A DNA stretch of 64,000 nucleotides from an uncultured Desulfobacterales bacterium (GTDB lineage: Bacteria > Desulfobacterota > Desulfobacteria > Desulfobacterales > JAHEIW01), in the NCBI GenBank assembly GCA_947259495.1, contig CAMYLV010000013.1:144078-208077 (forward strand). Reading direction: 5' to 3'. The position numbers were made by a program, and so were the translations under genes. Below the pieces are notes generated by a model, which saw nothing but the letters and a program-made list of their open reading frames with translations, did no database searches and was not told where the DNA came from. Positions within the stretch are counted from its first letter, which is position 1; every line of letters starts with the position of its first letter. Below are positions 1 to 8,624 of the stretch, one piece after another.

Positions 1-463
1 CGATAAATTTCGGGGGCAGCGGTGGATCGGCTGCAATTGCTTTGCCGGGTAAAATAATCACCGTCGATGTCCCATGTGCCAGAACCTTGCCCTGCTGATC
101 TGTAACCTGCGCTTCAGCATAGCCGAGGGTCCGGCCGACTTTAATCTGGTGTCCGCTGGCAATTAATTTGCCGGATACGGCCGGCGCAAGATAGTTTAGT
201 TTCAAATCAACGGTTGTAATGCCGGCATCCGGATCCTTTATCCCGTAATAAACCGACCAAAAAGCGGCCGCATCGATGATCGATGCAAAGACACCGCCGT
301 GCACCACGCCGAATGGCTGTAAATGCTTTTGGGCAAGTTCGATTTCAAGCGATGAATACCCGATTCCAACATCCATCAACTTCATCGAAAGTAAATCAAA
401 GTACGGGCAGATGTTTACGATTTCATTAATTCGCTTTATGTATTCAGGATTGGGTTTTTTCAT
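1..463 (-). CDS. PaaI-type hotdog thioesterase, 3' end beyond window
   Basis: The frame starts at the ATG whose complement lies at 461-463 and runs leftward off the window, giving at least 154 residues (MKKPNPEYIKRINEI...). The segment QPFGVVHGGVFASIIDAA is the typical PaaI/YbgC-like hotdog signature, in which the HGG turn and the following helix contribute to the acyl-CoA thioesterase active site. The later part (TTVDLKLNYLAPAV, then GRTLGYAEAQVTDQQGKVLAHGT split around the strand turns) also matches the PaaI family. It probably hydrolyses an aromatic or medium-chain acyl-CoA in the cytoplasm; the substrate cannot be told. Six bases separate its start from the stop of folA, so the two are likely co-transcribed with folA first. 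The C terminus is missing only because of the window edge. Confidence 0.85.
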   Translation of the reverse strand, partial: MKKPNPEYIKRINEIVNICPYFDLLSMKLMDVGIGYSSLEIELAQKHLQPFGVVHGGVFASIIDAAAFWSVYYGIKDPDAGITTVDLKLNYLAPAVSGKLIASGHQIKVGRTLGYAEAQVTDQQGKVLAHGTSTVIILPGKAIAADPPLPPKFI

Positions 464-469
464 ATAATC

Positions 470-955
470 TCATTTGATTCGTTTATAAATGTAAAAATCG
501 TAGGGTTCAATGCCCGCGACCGCAATAGTTTCAGATTTGATCACCCGAAATTCAGTTGCTGGAATTTCCGGAAAATAGGTATCTCCCGCTATGTCCCTGG
601 GTATCACCGTCAAATAAATGCGATCCGCCATTGCAAATGCAGCCTGATACAACTGCCCGCCCCCGCAAATAAAAGCTTCATCTTCATTTTGCGGACAGCT
701 TTTTAAGGCTTGCAAAAGATCGTGAACGACGATGCATCCGTCGGCAACATAATCCTTTTGGCGCGTAACGATGATATTCGTTCTATCCGGAAGAGAGCGT
801 TTAAGAGATTCGAAGGTTTTTCTTCCCATGATCACCGCATGACCGAGCGTGATTTTCTTGAACAGCTTCTGCTCTCCCGGTATTTTCCAGGGAATATCGC
901 CTTGCCGCCCGATTACCCGGTTTTTTGCCATAGCCGCAATCAACGATATTTTCAT
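470..955 (-). CDS. folA: Dihydrofolate reductase
   Basis: 161 residues, the normal size for chromosomal DHFR. The N terminus MKISLIAAMAKNRVIG, the following GDIPW and KLFKKIT, and the NADPH-binding MGRKTFES with IIVTRQ and ICGGGQLY are all family hallmarks. The catalytic acid position is a glutamate (IPGEQKLF) rather than the aspartate of E. coli DHFR, a common variant. The enzyme reduces dihydrofolate to tetrahydrofolate with NADPH in the cytoplasm and so feeds the folate pool used by the T-protein/SHMT fusion at 41-43.6 kb. No thymidylate synthase gene lies beside it. The thioesterase follows closely downstream on the same strand. Confidence 0.95.
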   Translation of the reverse strand: MKISLIAAMAKNRVIGRQGDIPWKIPGEQKLFKKITLGHAVIMGRKTFESLKRSLPDRTNIIVTRQKDYVADGCIVVHDLLQALKSCPQNEDEAFICGGGQLYQAAFAMADRIYLTVIPRDIAGDTYFPEIPATEFRVIKSETIAVAGIEPYDFYIYKRIK

Positions 956-1085
956 TCCCTGAAATCTCCTAAAACCAGTATCATTTGGCTAAACTGTCAT
1001 TATCGACTTCAGATCATGGAGCCCGGCATTGTCCTCAGCGTGAAAACCAACCCGATTAGAATAAAATGCCGACAAAATAAATGTT

Positions 1086-1232
1086 GTTTCCATTTCAGAG
1101 ATGAGAGATTTTTTTCGATGAGCTAGACCGCACAAGGATTTTGGATTTTGGCGTACTGGGTCGTACGTCAAAATCCAGAAATCCGCGGAGAACACAGCTC
1201 ATCGGAAAAAGATCCATTTCTGAAATGGAAAC
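1086..1232. repeat. 147-bp near-perfect nested inverted repeat
   Basis: Outer arms 1086-1124 and 1196-1232 are complementary with few mismatches (GTTTCCATTTCAG on the left against CTGAAATGGAAAC on the right), and inner arms 1136-1156 and 1163-1184 pair around a six-base loop at 1157-1162. Only about eleven bases on each side fail to pair. The element therefore folds into one long hairpin. It fills the space between folA and the short-chain dehydrogenase, and its right end touches the stop codon of the latter (1232-1234). It resembles a miniature inverted-repeat element or a long bidirectional terminator; the reading frames across it are unconvincing. Confidence 0.75.
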
Positions 1233-1978
1233 TAGACGTAGCCGCCGTTAACATGGATCGACTGCCCCGTAATCCATCTGGCTGCTTCACTTGCCAGAAA
1301 CGCCACGGCGTCCGCTATATCCTGCACCTGCCCGATGCGGCCCAGAGCGGCCATTTGAGCCATCTGTTGAATCTGTTCTTCTGATTTGCCATCACGGAAA
1401 AGATCGGTATCCACCGGCCCCGGAGAAACTGCGTTAACGGTGATATTCCGCCCGCCCAGTTCCTTTGCCAGCGCCCGGGTGATCTGATCGACGGCTCCTT
1501 TGCTGGCGGCATAAATGGAATAGCCGGGCAACATCATGCGCGTCACGGCTGATGAAACATTGATGATCTTTCCACCATCGGAAAGCCGGCGGGCTGCTTG
1601 TTGACAGGCAAAAAATGTTCCCTTCACATTGATGGCAAACAGCCGGTCAAATTCTGCTTCTTTGATGTCGGCAACATTTTTGCTGATGCGGATACCGGCG
1701 TTGTTTATTAAAACATCAAGCCGGCCAAAGTGTTCGATTGTCTGATCGAAAAGCCCTTGAATGTCTTCAAGCTTTGAGACATCCCCTTGCAGGGCGATGG
1801 CCGCACCGCCGGCGGTCTCAATGCCCGCAACAACTTCTCGAGCGCTATTTGAGTTGTTGACATAGTTGATTGCAACGGAAGCACCCTCGCGGCTCAATCG
1901 TTCGGCCATCGCGCGCCCGATTCCCCGGGATGATCCGGTCACCAGCGCAATTTTGCCGGACAGATTTTTGGGGCTCAT
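1232..1978 (-). CDS. Short-chain dehydrogenase/reductase, FabG-like
   Basis: 248 residues, classical SDR. The cofactor loop TGSSRGIGRAMAERL is at residues 15-29, the structural NNAG motif near residue 92, and the catalytic YSIYAASKGA (Tyr-x3-Lys) near residue 155, preceded by the serine pair NVSSA. The C terminus WITGQSIHVNGGYV is typical of FabG and glucose-1-dehydrogenase-like members. It should catalyse NAD(P)-dependent interconversion of a ketone and an alcohol; the substrate is not predictable. It lies 71 bp downstream of the iron-dependent alcohol dehydrogenase on the same strand, so the pair may form an operon for alcohol oxidation. Another use, 3-oxoacyl-ACP reduction, is less likely without other fab genes nearby. 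Confidence 0.9.
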   Translation of the reverse strand: MSPKNLSGKIALVTGSSRGIGRAMAERLSREGASVAINYVNNSNSAREVVAGIETAGGAAIALQGDVSKLEDIQGLFDQTIEHFGRLDVLINNAGIRISKNVADIKEAEFDRLFAINVKGTFFACQQAARRLSDGGKIINVSSAVTRMMLPGYSIYAASKGAVDQITRALAKELGGRNITVNAVSPGPVDTDLFRDGKSEEQIQQMAQMAALGRIGQVQDIADAVAFLASEAARWITGQSIHVNGGYV

Positions 1979-2049
1979 TTGGTTCTCCTTTTGGACACTT
2001 AAATTCAGTTTAAAGTTTACGATTAAAGATGGGCGGCTTGAATCCCGGA

Positions 2050-3204
2050 CTAGCCGGTTAACTGTCTAAACAGATTCAAGTAATCATTTTTTTTCATGGG
2101 TCGCGGATTATCGATATTGCTGCCGTTTTTAAAGGAATTAGCCGCCAGTTCTTCCAGGTCATTTTCCTGAACCCCCAGGGAGCCAAACGCAGGAAGCTGG
2201 ACATCAGAAGCCAGTTGTTGTACGGCCGTAACTGCCTGGCGGGCACCATCGTCCACATTTTCATAGGTCAGCCCCATGGCGACGGCAATTCGAGCATATC
2301 TTTCTTTGCAGTATTCCATATTGTATTGCATTACCGCCGGCAAAACCACCGCATTGCAAACACCGTGGGCTGCGTCATATTTTCCGCCGAGCGCTTCGGC
2401 CACGCAATGGACAGCCGCAACATCGGAGTGGCTGAAAGCAATTCCGGCCAGCACACTGCCCAGCAGCATTCCCGCCCTGGCTTCAAGATTGTGACCGTCA
2501 GATACAGCGCTTCGAAGATAGGCGGCAATCAATTCGATCGCATAAAGAGCGGCTGCATCCGCTAGTGGTTCTGAGGCATTGGCGGTAAAGGCCTCAATGG
2601 CATGCGTTAAGGCATCCATGCCGGTGGATGCGGTTAAATCCGGTGGCATGGTCAGGGTCATCTCAGGATCGACCAGCGCAACCCTTGGCGCAATTTTGGG
2701 ATCTTTAATACTAAATTTGAATTTTTCGGTGGAATCCGTGATCACCGAGCTGAAGGTCACCTCGCTGCCGGTCCCGGCGGTCGTCGGGATGGCCATCAAC
2801 GGCAACACATCAGGACCGATCTTATGCGGACCTTCATAATCGCGGACGGCGCCTCCCTGGCGGGCCACCACCGCGATGGCTTTGGCACAATCGATCGGGC
2901 TGCCGCCACCGATGGCCACCAGGCAGTCCGTGCCGAACCGACCGGCAATTCCAGTGCCTTCCTGAACGTTATAATCCTTCGGATTGGGCTCAACACGATC
3001 AAATACCTTCCATTTCAGTTGATGGGCATCCAGCGCATCGGTAACCCGCTTTAGCAGGCCTGAACGCACAACGCCCTCATCGGTGACCAGAAGCAGGCTT
3101 TTAAAATTTTCATTTTTGATCACATCAACCAGGCTTTTGGTGGCGCCGACGCCGTATTCTATTTTGGTCGGCAACGCGAAACTGAAACTATTCAATAGAT
3201 TCAT
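2050..3204 (-). CDS. Iron-containing alcohol dehydrogenase
   Basis: 384 residues, the family norm. The NAD-binding GGGSPIDCAKAIAV is near residue 98, and the iron ligands lie in the conserved segments around TASTGMDALTHAIEAF and AAHGVCNAVVLPAVMQYN. It belongs to the group III (Fe-dependent) alcohol dehydrogenases, which interconvert primary alcohols and aldehydes, including butanol, ethanol and 1,3-propanediol enzymes. The cytoplasmic enzyme probably oxidises fermentation alcohols as electron donors. It is the first gene of a two-gene minus-strand unit with the SDR. The 230 bp upstream carry a spaced repeat (CAGGGTGTCA at 3257-3266, TGACACCTG at 3290-3298) that could be an operator, and diverge from the cation transporter. 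Confidence 0.93.
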   Translation of the reverse strand: MNLLNSFSFALPTKIEYGVGATKSLVDVIKNENFKSLLLVTDEGVVRSGLLKRVTDALDAHQLKWKVFDRVEPNPKDYNVQEGTGIAGRFGTDCLVAIGGGSPIDCAKAIAVVARQGGAVRDYEGPHKIGPDVLPLMAIPTTAGTGSEVTFSSVITDSTEKFKFSIKDPKIAPRVALVDPEMTLTMPPDLTASTGMDALTHAIEAFTANASEPLADAAALYAIELIAAYLRSAVSDGHNLEARAGMLLGSVLAGIAFSHSDVAAVHCVAEALGGKYDAAHGVCNAVVLPAVMQYNMEYCKERYARIAVAMGLTYENVDDGARQAVTAVQQLASDVQLPAFGSLGVQENDLEELAANSFKNGSNIDNPRPMKKNDYLNLFRQLTG

Positions 3205-3437
3205 GTCGTGGATTCCTTCTCGGGCATTATTAAATTTAATGCTGATAGGTACGGTTCAGGGTGTCACGTTCCAGAAGACAGAGTTCAGATGACACCTGAA
3301 TCCTTCTCTGCCAGTTGCTGCCTCCCACAAAAGAAAACACTATTTGATTTTCACAGCAGTATTATTTTATAAGCCAAAATGATATAGATGGCAACAGGGC
3401 GGAGATTTTACTTGAACCTTACATGGAAGGATCAGCA

Positions 3438-4379
3438 TTGACAGAAAAGCAACCGGGTCTGCAAGCCGGAGTGCCGCATAGTGCTGCAAGAGAGCAGGTT
3501 GTCCGCAAGGTCACCTGGGTCGGACTTTTCGCAAATTTATTTCTTGCAGGATTTAAATTCACTGCCGGCATTTTAGGAAGAAGTCAGGCGCTGGTGGCCG
3601 ATGCCATCCACAGCCTTACGGATTTGACAACGGATATTGCCGTCATTGCGGGCTCTCATTACTGGTCCCGACCGCCGGATGAGTCCCATCCGTATGGACA
3701 TCAGCGCATGGAAACGCTTGTGACGGTATTTATCGGTATCGTATTGGCTGCAGCGGGTATCGGCGTCGGATGGAAAGCCATTTCAACCCTGCATGCAAAA
3801 CACGCATCATCTCCGGGTTGGATCGCGGTTATGGCGGCATTGCTTTCCATCATTTGTAAAGAAGCGATTTACCGCTGGACGGCCATCATCGGCAGAAGGG
3901 TTAAAAGCTCGGCTCTGGCTGCCAACGCCTGGCATCATCGCGCGGATGCAATCAGCTCGGTGCCGGTTTTAATTGCGGTGGCCGGTGCCCGTATTTTCCC
4001 ATCCTGGTCCTTCTTAGATCACGTGGGAGCCGCGGTCGTCTCAATCTTTATTTTGTATTCGTCAATTAAAATAATGTGGCCCGGACTCAGCGAACTGATC
4101 GATGTCGGAGCACCGACCGAAATACGAAAAAAAATCCGAACCAGTGCGCTTAAAAACGAAGGTGTCCTGCAGGTTCATGATATCAGAACCCGCTATGTCA
4201 GCTCCAGCATCCAGGTTGATTTGCATATTGTGGTCGAAGGCTCCCTAACCGTGCGTGAAGGCCATGATATTGCCGATGACGTAAAGCATCGCATCATCAC
4301 TGAAATTCAGGAGGTTCTGGACGTCATTGTTCACGTCGATCCACCCGAAAGAGCGCTCACGGAAGGAGATATGCGATAA
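3438..4379 (+). CDS. Cation diffusion facilitator family transporter
   Basis: About 313 residues. The segments ADAIHSLTDLTTD and HPYGHQRMETLV at the end of helices 2 and loop 2, then WHHRADAISS in helix 5, are the metal-binding motifs of CDF transporters (FieF/MamM group), and a cytoplasmic C-terminal domain ends in VIVHVDPPE. Six membrane helices are expected. It exports a divalent metal such as Zn, Fe or Mn in exchange for protons across the inner membrane. I chose the TTG at 3438 because GGAAGGA lies six bases before it; the in-frame ATG at 3423 has no ribosome-binding site. The gene stands alone, divergent from the alcohol dehydrogenase. Confidence 0.88.
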   Translation: MTEKQPGLQAGVPHSAAREQVVRKVTWVGLFANLFLAGFKFTAGILGRSQALVADAIHSLTDLTTDIAVIAGSHYWSRPPDESHPYGHQRMETLVTVFIGIVLAAAGIGVGWKAISTLHAKHASSPGWIAVMAALLSIICKEAIYRWTAIIGRRVKSSALAANAWHHRADAISSVPVLIAVAGARIFPSWSFLDHVGAAVVSIFILYSSIKIMWPGLSELIDVGAPTEIRKKIRTSALKNEGVLQVHDIRTRYVSSSIQVDLHIVVEGSLTVREGHDIADDVKHRIITEIQEVLDVIVHVDPPERALTEGDMR

Positions 4380-4470
4380 ATATCAGACGCACCGAGCCCA
4401 GCCATGCAGACCCCATCTGGTGGCTTTAAGTTGATCTATTGCTATTTTAAGCCAGCTTTAAAAATGTTGG

Positions 4471-4499
4471 TTGAAAATAGACGCATAACATCATATTCT
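4471..4499 (+). promoter_or_regulatory. Candidate sigma-70 promoter of the gsp operon
   Basis: TTGAAA at 4471-4476 and TATTCT at 4494-4499 are separated by 17 bases. Transcription would begin near 4506, leaving a leader of about 64 bases before gspF. Read from consensus similarity only. Confidence 0.45.
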
Positions 4500-4569
4500 T
4501 AACATGTTATGTTTTAGCTGCCGCCGATATCCTTGCGGACAATATGATAAATTACGGAGCAACCACGCA

Positions 4570-5802
4570 ATGCCGGTTTATGAATACACAGCCCTGGATG
4601 CCAAAGGCAAAATGACGTCCGGTATCATCGATGCGGACGGTGCCCGTGCCGCTCGACAGAAATTAAGAGGGAGCGGCATCTTTCCGGTTGATGTCAAAGA
4701 AACTCAGGAGAAGGAGACTCCGGAAAAAAAGACGACCCGGGTCGCTGATATAGCTCGCTATCTAAGGCGGGTTAAGCCTGCTGAAATTGCCATAATGACG
4801 CGACAGCTATCAACTTTGATCAGTGCGGGTTTTCCGCTGGTTTCTGCAATAGACGCCCTGGTACCCCAGACTAAATCCCATCGACTTAAGACTGTATTGG
4901 CCCAGTTAAAGGATGCCATCGTTGAAGGTCAGAGTTTTGCGCAAGCGTTATCGCAATATCCGGGGATTTTTACGCCGCTGTTTGTTAACATGGTCCGCGC
5001 CGGGGAGACTTCCGGCACACTCGAAATCGTTCTCGAGCGACTGGCCGATATTACGGAAAAACAGCAGGATTTGACCAACCGGATTCAAACCGCCCTGGCG
5101 TATCCGCTGTTTATGTGTGTCATCGGAACACTGGTATTGTTCGTGCTTTTGACCTACATTGTTCCGAGTATCACCGCCATTTTTTTGGACATGAACCAGG
5201 TATTGCCGGCACCAACTCGCTTGCTGATTTTTTTAAGTGGTTTTTTCAAATCGTTTTGGTGGGTTATTCTTATTGGGCTGATCGGCGCCGCTATAGCTTT
5301 GCATCGAGCCAAAAAAACCGACAAAGGGCGCTACGCGTTTGATAAAACCATGCTTGCAATACCAGCTTTTGGTGTTTTAGCAAAAAAACTGGCCGTGGCC
5401 CGTTTTACGCGCACGCTGGGCTCTTTGCTTGAAAACGGCGTTTCGATGTTAATTGCACTTGACATTGTCAAAAATATCGCCGGCAATGTGCTGATTTCCA
5501 ATGCTGTGGAAAAAGCATCCCGAGAGGTCGGTAAGGGGCAGGCCTTGTGGGCGGCCTTGAACGAAGGTCAAGTCTTTCCGCAATTGTCCATTCAAATGAT
5601 TCAGGTGGGCGAGCAAAGCGGTGAATTGGAAGCGATGCTCAATAAAATTGCTGATATATTTGAAAAAGAAGTCGAAAACAGTATCATGCGCCTGACGTCT
5701 TATCTGGAGCCGGTCATGATACTGGTAATGGGCTGTGTTGTCGGGTTTATTGTACTGTCAATTTGTCTTCCTATTTTTGAAATGAACCAGCTGATCAAAT
5801 AA
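4570..5802 (+). CDS. gspF: Type II secretion inner-membrane platform protein GspF
   Basis: 410 residues from the ATG at 4570, preceded by GGAG ten bases upstream; an upstream in-frame ATG at 4504 has no ribosome site and would add a non-homologous extension. The start MPVYEYTALDAKGK is the near-invariant N terminus of GspF. Two repeated cytoplasmic GspF domains (LSTLISAGFPLVSAI and LGSLLENGVSMLIAL are the equivalent helices) and three membrane helices can be seen. The protein is the polytopic platform that couples the ATPase GspE to pseudopilus growth. It opens a 12-gene operon, which is unusual because gspC or gspD normally comes first. Confidence 0.95.
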   Translation: MPVYEYTALDAKGKMTSGIIDADGARAARQKLRGSGIFPVDVKETQEKETPEKKTTRVADIARYLRRVKPAEIAIMTRQLSTLISAGFPLVSAIDALVPQTKSHRLKTVLAQLKDAIVEGQSFAQALSQYPGIFTPLFVNMVRAGETSGTLEIVLERLADITEKQQDLTNRIQTALAYPLFMCVIGTLVLFVLLTYIVPSITAIFLDMNQVLPAPTRLLIFLSGFFKSFWWVILIGLIGAAIALHRAKKTDKGRYAFDKTMLAIPAFGVLAKKLAVARFTRTLGSLLENGVSMLIALDIVKNIAGNVLISNAVEKASREVGKGQALWAALNEGQVFPQLSIQMIQVGEQSGELEAMLNKIADIFEKEVENSIMRLTSYLEPVMILVMGCVVGFIVLSICLPIFEMNQLIK

Positions 5803-5845
5803 TTGCGGTTATATTTTCCAACAGGCATGAGAAGGGAAACGTTAT

Positions 5846-6295
5846 ATGGGGACCACACTTAAAAATGACAACCGGGGATTTACGCTAATTGAGTTAATGG
5901 TTGTTGTGATTATATTGGGCATCCTGGCGCTATATGTTGGCCCAAAAATAATGGGAGAACCGGATAAAGCAAAGCGCGTAAAAGCTCAGATGGATATTGC
6001 CACCTTTGAGACCGCTTTAAAAATATACAAACTCGACAATGGTATATACCCGACAACCGAGCAGGGGCTTGTGGCGCTGGTTGAAAAACCCGAAACCGGT
6101 GCGATCCCAAAAAAATGGCGCGATGGGGGTTATCTTGAGAAACGCAAAGTGCCCAAAGATCCCTGGGGAAATGAATTCGTTTACATTTCGCCGGGCGTGA
6201 ATAGTGACTTTGATTTGATTTCCTATGGGAAAGACGGCGTTCCCGGCGGCGAAGGTGAGGATAATAAGGATATTAATAACTGGGAAATCGAGTAG
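5846..6295 (+). CDS. gspG: Type II secretion major pseudopilin GspG
   Basis: 149 residues. The leader ends NRG followed by [16 protein letters not shown], the prepilin peptidase site with Glu at +5 and a hydrophobic N-terminal helix. The C-terminal part ([35 protein letters not shown]) is diagnostic of GspG and includes the calcium-binding loop. It polymerises into the periplasmic pseudopilus that pushes substrates through the GspD secretin. The start ATG at 5846 is preceded by GAAGGGAA. No prepilin peptidase (gspO/pilD) is encoded in the window, so processing relies on an enzyme elsewhere. Confidence 0.96.
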   Translation: MGTTLKNDNRGFTLIELMVVVIILGILALYVGPKIMGEPDKAKRVKAQMDIATFETALKIYKLDNGIYPTTEQGLVALVEKPETGAIPKKWRDGGYLEKRKVPKDPWGNEFVYISPGVNSDFDLISYGKDGVPGGEGEDNKDINNWEIE

Positions 6296-6610
6296 TTTGC
6301 TGTCAGCAGGCGCGCCCTTTTGCGCAATCTCTGTGTCAATCTGCGGAATTGTATGGTGCGGCGTACTTTAAAGTACGCCTCCGCGTAAAACTTTGTGCAG
6401 CCTATCAAAAAAATCTTATACGGTTATGCAGAAAGCCCAAGTTAGTTTCTTTCAACCACGAAGGGCACGAAGGACCCGAAGAGGGAATGCCAATTAATTC
6501 ATCCTGCCTTTGTGATCTTCGTGGTGAGATCACTATCGGACGTAAGCGACTAGAACTTTCCAGATAACCACGAAACATTATTTAAGAATCGAAAACTTAA
6601 AATCAGAAAA
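6296..6610. repeat. gspG-gspH spacer with palindrome and ACGAAG-type repeat
   Basis: This spacer interrupts the tightly packed operon. It holds a perfect 20-bp palindrome at 6360-6379 (GGCGTACTTT/AAAGTACGCC), and an inverted repeat with CCACGAAG at 6456-6463 and CTTCGTGG at 6517-6524, the left arm extended by further ACGAAG units. A third ACCACGAA lies near 6568. Such ACCACGAAG blocks are dispersed intergenic repeats. I see no convincing gene; translation products here are low-complexity shadows. Confidence 0.6.
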
Positions 6611-7207
6611 ATGAATCGTCTCTGGACGAGCGTTTACAATAATAGCATAATGTTTTCAAAAGTCCTGAAACAGGAATTGAACTTACGCTACGGAAGACGG
6701 ACGACATACCACAGGCACCGTAACGGTTTTACGCTGATGGAACTGATTGTGGTCATGGCATTGTTGGCCATTTTGCTCATATTTAGTGTTCCCCGCTTGC
6801 ACGAAACCTTATTTTTGGATGAAAGCAAAACCAGTTCCCGATGGATTATCGGTAAAATTCAGGCTTTGAAAGAGGCGGCTGTTCGAAATCAGAAGCATTA
6901 TACATTACATATCGATCTGGATACGGACCATTACTGGGAAACCGACGAATCTATGCCGGCAGAAGATCTTGAAGGCGCCGCCATGCAAACCAAACCGTTA
7001 CCGGACGGTTTAAAAATCGCTGATATCGAATTTGCTGTTCGCGGAAAAATCAGTTCCGGTCGGACCGATATTACGTTTTACAAAGACGGTTACTCAGACA
7101 AAGCCCTGATTCATACACGAGATGGGGAAACATATGTATCGTATCTGATCGAGCCTTTTCTTTCTGAAGTAACCCGCTATGAGACTTACGCCGGTTTTGA
7201 AAATTGA
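6611..7207 (+). CDS. gspH: Type II secretion minor pseudopilin GspH
   Basis: Up to 198 residues. After a long basic leader, the peptidase site RNG followed by FTLMELIVVMALLAILL (Glu at +5) marks a pseudopilin, and position between gspG and gspI identifies GspH. The body is beta-rich and ends YLIEPFLSEVTRYETYAGFEN. Minor pseudopilins H, I, J and K form the tip complex that initiates pseudopilus assembly. The start is uncertain: ATG at 6611 gives a 46-residue leader, ATG at 6650 a 33-residue leader, and neither has a clear ribosome-binding site. Confidence 0.85.
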   Translation: MNRLWTSVYNNSIMFSKVLKQELNLRYGRRTTYHRHRNGFTLMELIVVMALLAILLIFSVPRLHETLFLDESKTSSRWIIGKIQALKEAAVRNQKHYTLHIDLDTDHYWETDESMPAEDLEGAAMQTKPLPDGLKIADIEFAVRGKISSGRTDITFYKDGYSDKALIHTRDGETYVSYLIEPFLSEVTRYETYAGFEN

Positions 7208-7368
7208 GTTGCACGTCCGAACAAAGGGGTCTGTTTGAAACTGCTCTGACGTTTTTGCAATCCGCCTGTAAGGCCCTGTTGACCACAAAGAACGCAAACC
7301 CGCCCACCGAAAACAGCGACATCATATCCGGGTCTGTAAGAATAAGAGTTGTCGACCATAAAAAAAGA

Positions 7369-7398
7369 TTGTAAGTTGGTTGTTAATTTTTGTATAAT
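7369..7398 (+). promoter_or_regulatory. Candidate internal promoter before gspI
   Basis: TTGTAA at 7369-7374 and a perfect TATAAT at 7393-7398 are separated by 18 bases, in the 225-bp spacer after gspH. It could give gspI-K extra transcription independent of gspF. Confidence 0.45.
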
Positions 7399-7432
7399 AT
7401 AAAATTACACATGTATAAAAAAGTGCACATTA

Positions 7433-7858
7433 ATGGCTGATTTTGAACATTGCCGATATCGAAAATTGTCGGGCTTTTCGCGATTCGCAGCCGGTTTTAC
7501 ATTGCTTGAAGTCATGGTTGCCCTGGCCGTCATGGCAATAGTTTTGGTGAGCGTATATCGCATGCATTCTCAGACCTTGACCATGAACACCGCAGCCCGC
7601 TTCTATACTCAGGCGCCTTTGCTGGCCCAAAAGAAAATGGCTGAGGTGGCAACAACTTCTGCAAGTGTTTTTGCAACTGATTCAGGCGATTTCGGTGAAA
7701 ATTACCCGGGATACAGCTGGCAGGTATCGGCGACCGATGTGTCTTCCGAGATTCTGGGAGAAGTTGCTGATGATTTTAAACGCATTGATGTTAGCGTGTC
7801 GTTTAATAACGACCAATTCTCATATAACTTAACGACCTATCGGTTTCAGAGGGAATAG
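7433..7858 (+). CDS. gspI: Type II secretion minor pseudopilin GspI
   Basis: 141 residues. The cleavage site AAG followed by FTLLEVMVALAVMAIVL has Glu at +5, and the mature start with the short size and position after gspH fits GspI. GspI is the core of the H-I-J-K tip complex in the periplasm. The leader is about 21 residues with basic residues. It is followed 25 bases later by gspJ. The preceding spacer holds a good promoter-like sequence. Confidence 0.9.
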   Translation: MADFEHCRYRKLSGFSRFAAGFTLLEVMVALAVMAIVLVSVYRMHSQTLTMNTAARFYTQAPLLAQKKMAEVATTSASVFATDSGDFGENYPGYSWQVSATDVSSEILGEVADDFKRIDVSVSFNNDQFSYNLTTYRFQRE

Positions 7859-7883
7859 ACAAATCCCAGGGAACAGGCAACAG

Positions 7884-8621
7884 ATGCCAGAAAACAGCGA
7901 ACAGAACCGCGCTAAGCGTGCCCCAAAACCAGAGATCGGCGGCCGCCGGCATTCGACCGCCGGCTTTACGTTGATGGAAATTCTGATCGCCATCGCGATA
8001 TTGGCAATCGTGGTGACGACTGCTTTGGCATCATTTAATGCCGTATTTTCAACCACAGAAGTTCTCGACGACAGTGCCAATCTATATGAAATGGCCCATA
8101 ACTGTATGAAACGCATCGTGCTGGACCTGACGTCGATGCACATTTCCCAGCGGCCCTTTTACAAACCGCCGGAATTTGATCAACCACCGGACCCATATCG
8201 CCTGGTCGCGACCACTGAGGAGACTGGTGGCACGGGATTTGCACAAAATTTAAGATTCACCAGCCGGGCCCACCTGCCCTTTGAAAAAAGTTCCAGGGAA
8301 GGGATCGCTGAAATCATATATTACCTTCAGGCCACGGATAACGAATATCTTAAGTTGAAACGTGCGGATAACAATTACCCGTATCCTGTCTTTGAACAAA
8401 AAGGCAGCGATCCGATATTGTGTAAGTACGTCAAATCATTGTCGTTTAAATTTTTTGACAAAGACGGAATTGAATTCGACATCTGGGATTCAGATTCCGA
8501 TGAATTCGGTTATGCGACACCAACAGCGATTGCCGTGAAACTGGAATTGGCAAAAAAAGCCGAAGCGCACACCTTTGAAACCATGGTGCCCTTGCCCCTG
8601 TTCCGGGAGAGAGCGGAATAA
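7884..8621 (+). CDS. gspJ: Type II secretion minor pseudopilin GspJ
   Basis: 245 residues. A 27-residue basic leader precedes TAG followed by FTLMEILIAIAILAIVV (Glu at +5). The larger size than GspH/I, the beta-rich body with IIYYLQ, and the position between gspI and gspK identify GspJ. It pairs with GspI and GspK at the pseudopilus tip. It ends three bases before the start of gspK, so translation of J and K is probably coupled. Confidence 0.9.
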   Translation: MPENSEQNRAKRAPKPEIGGRRHSTAGFTLMEILIAIAILAIVVTTALASFNAVFSTTEVLDDSANLYEMAHNCMKRIVLDLTSMHISQRPFYKPPEFDQPPDPYRLVATTEETGGTGFAQNLRFTSRAHLPFEKSSREGIAEIIYYLQATDNEYLKLKRADNNYPYPVFEQKGSDPILCKYVKSLSFKFFDKDGIEFDIWDSDSDEFGYATPTAIAVKLELAKKAEAHTFETMVPLPLFRERAE

Positions 8622-8624
8622 AAC

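Noticed and set aside
989-1195. 68-residue minus-strand reading frame between folA and the SDR
   Set aside because: It lies inside the 147-bp inverted repeat, has no ribosome site and no recognisable composition.
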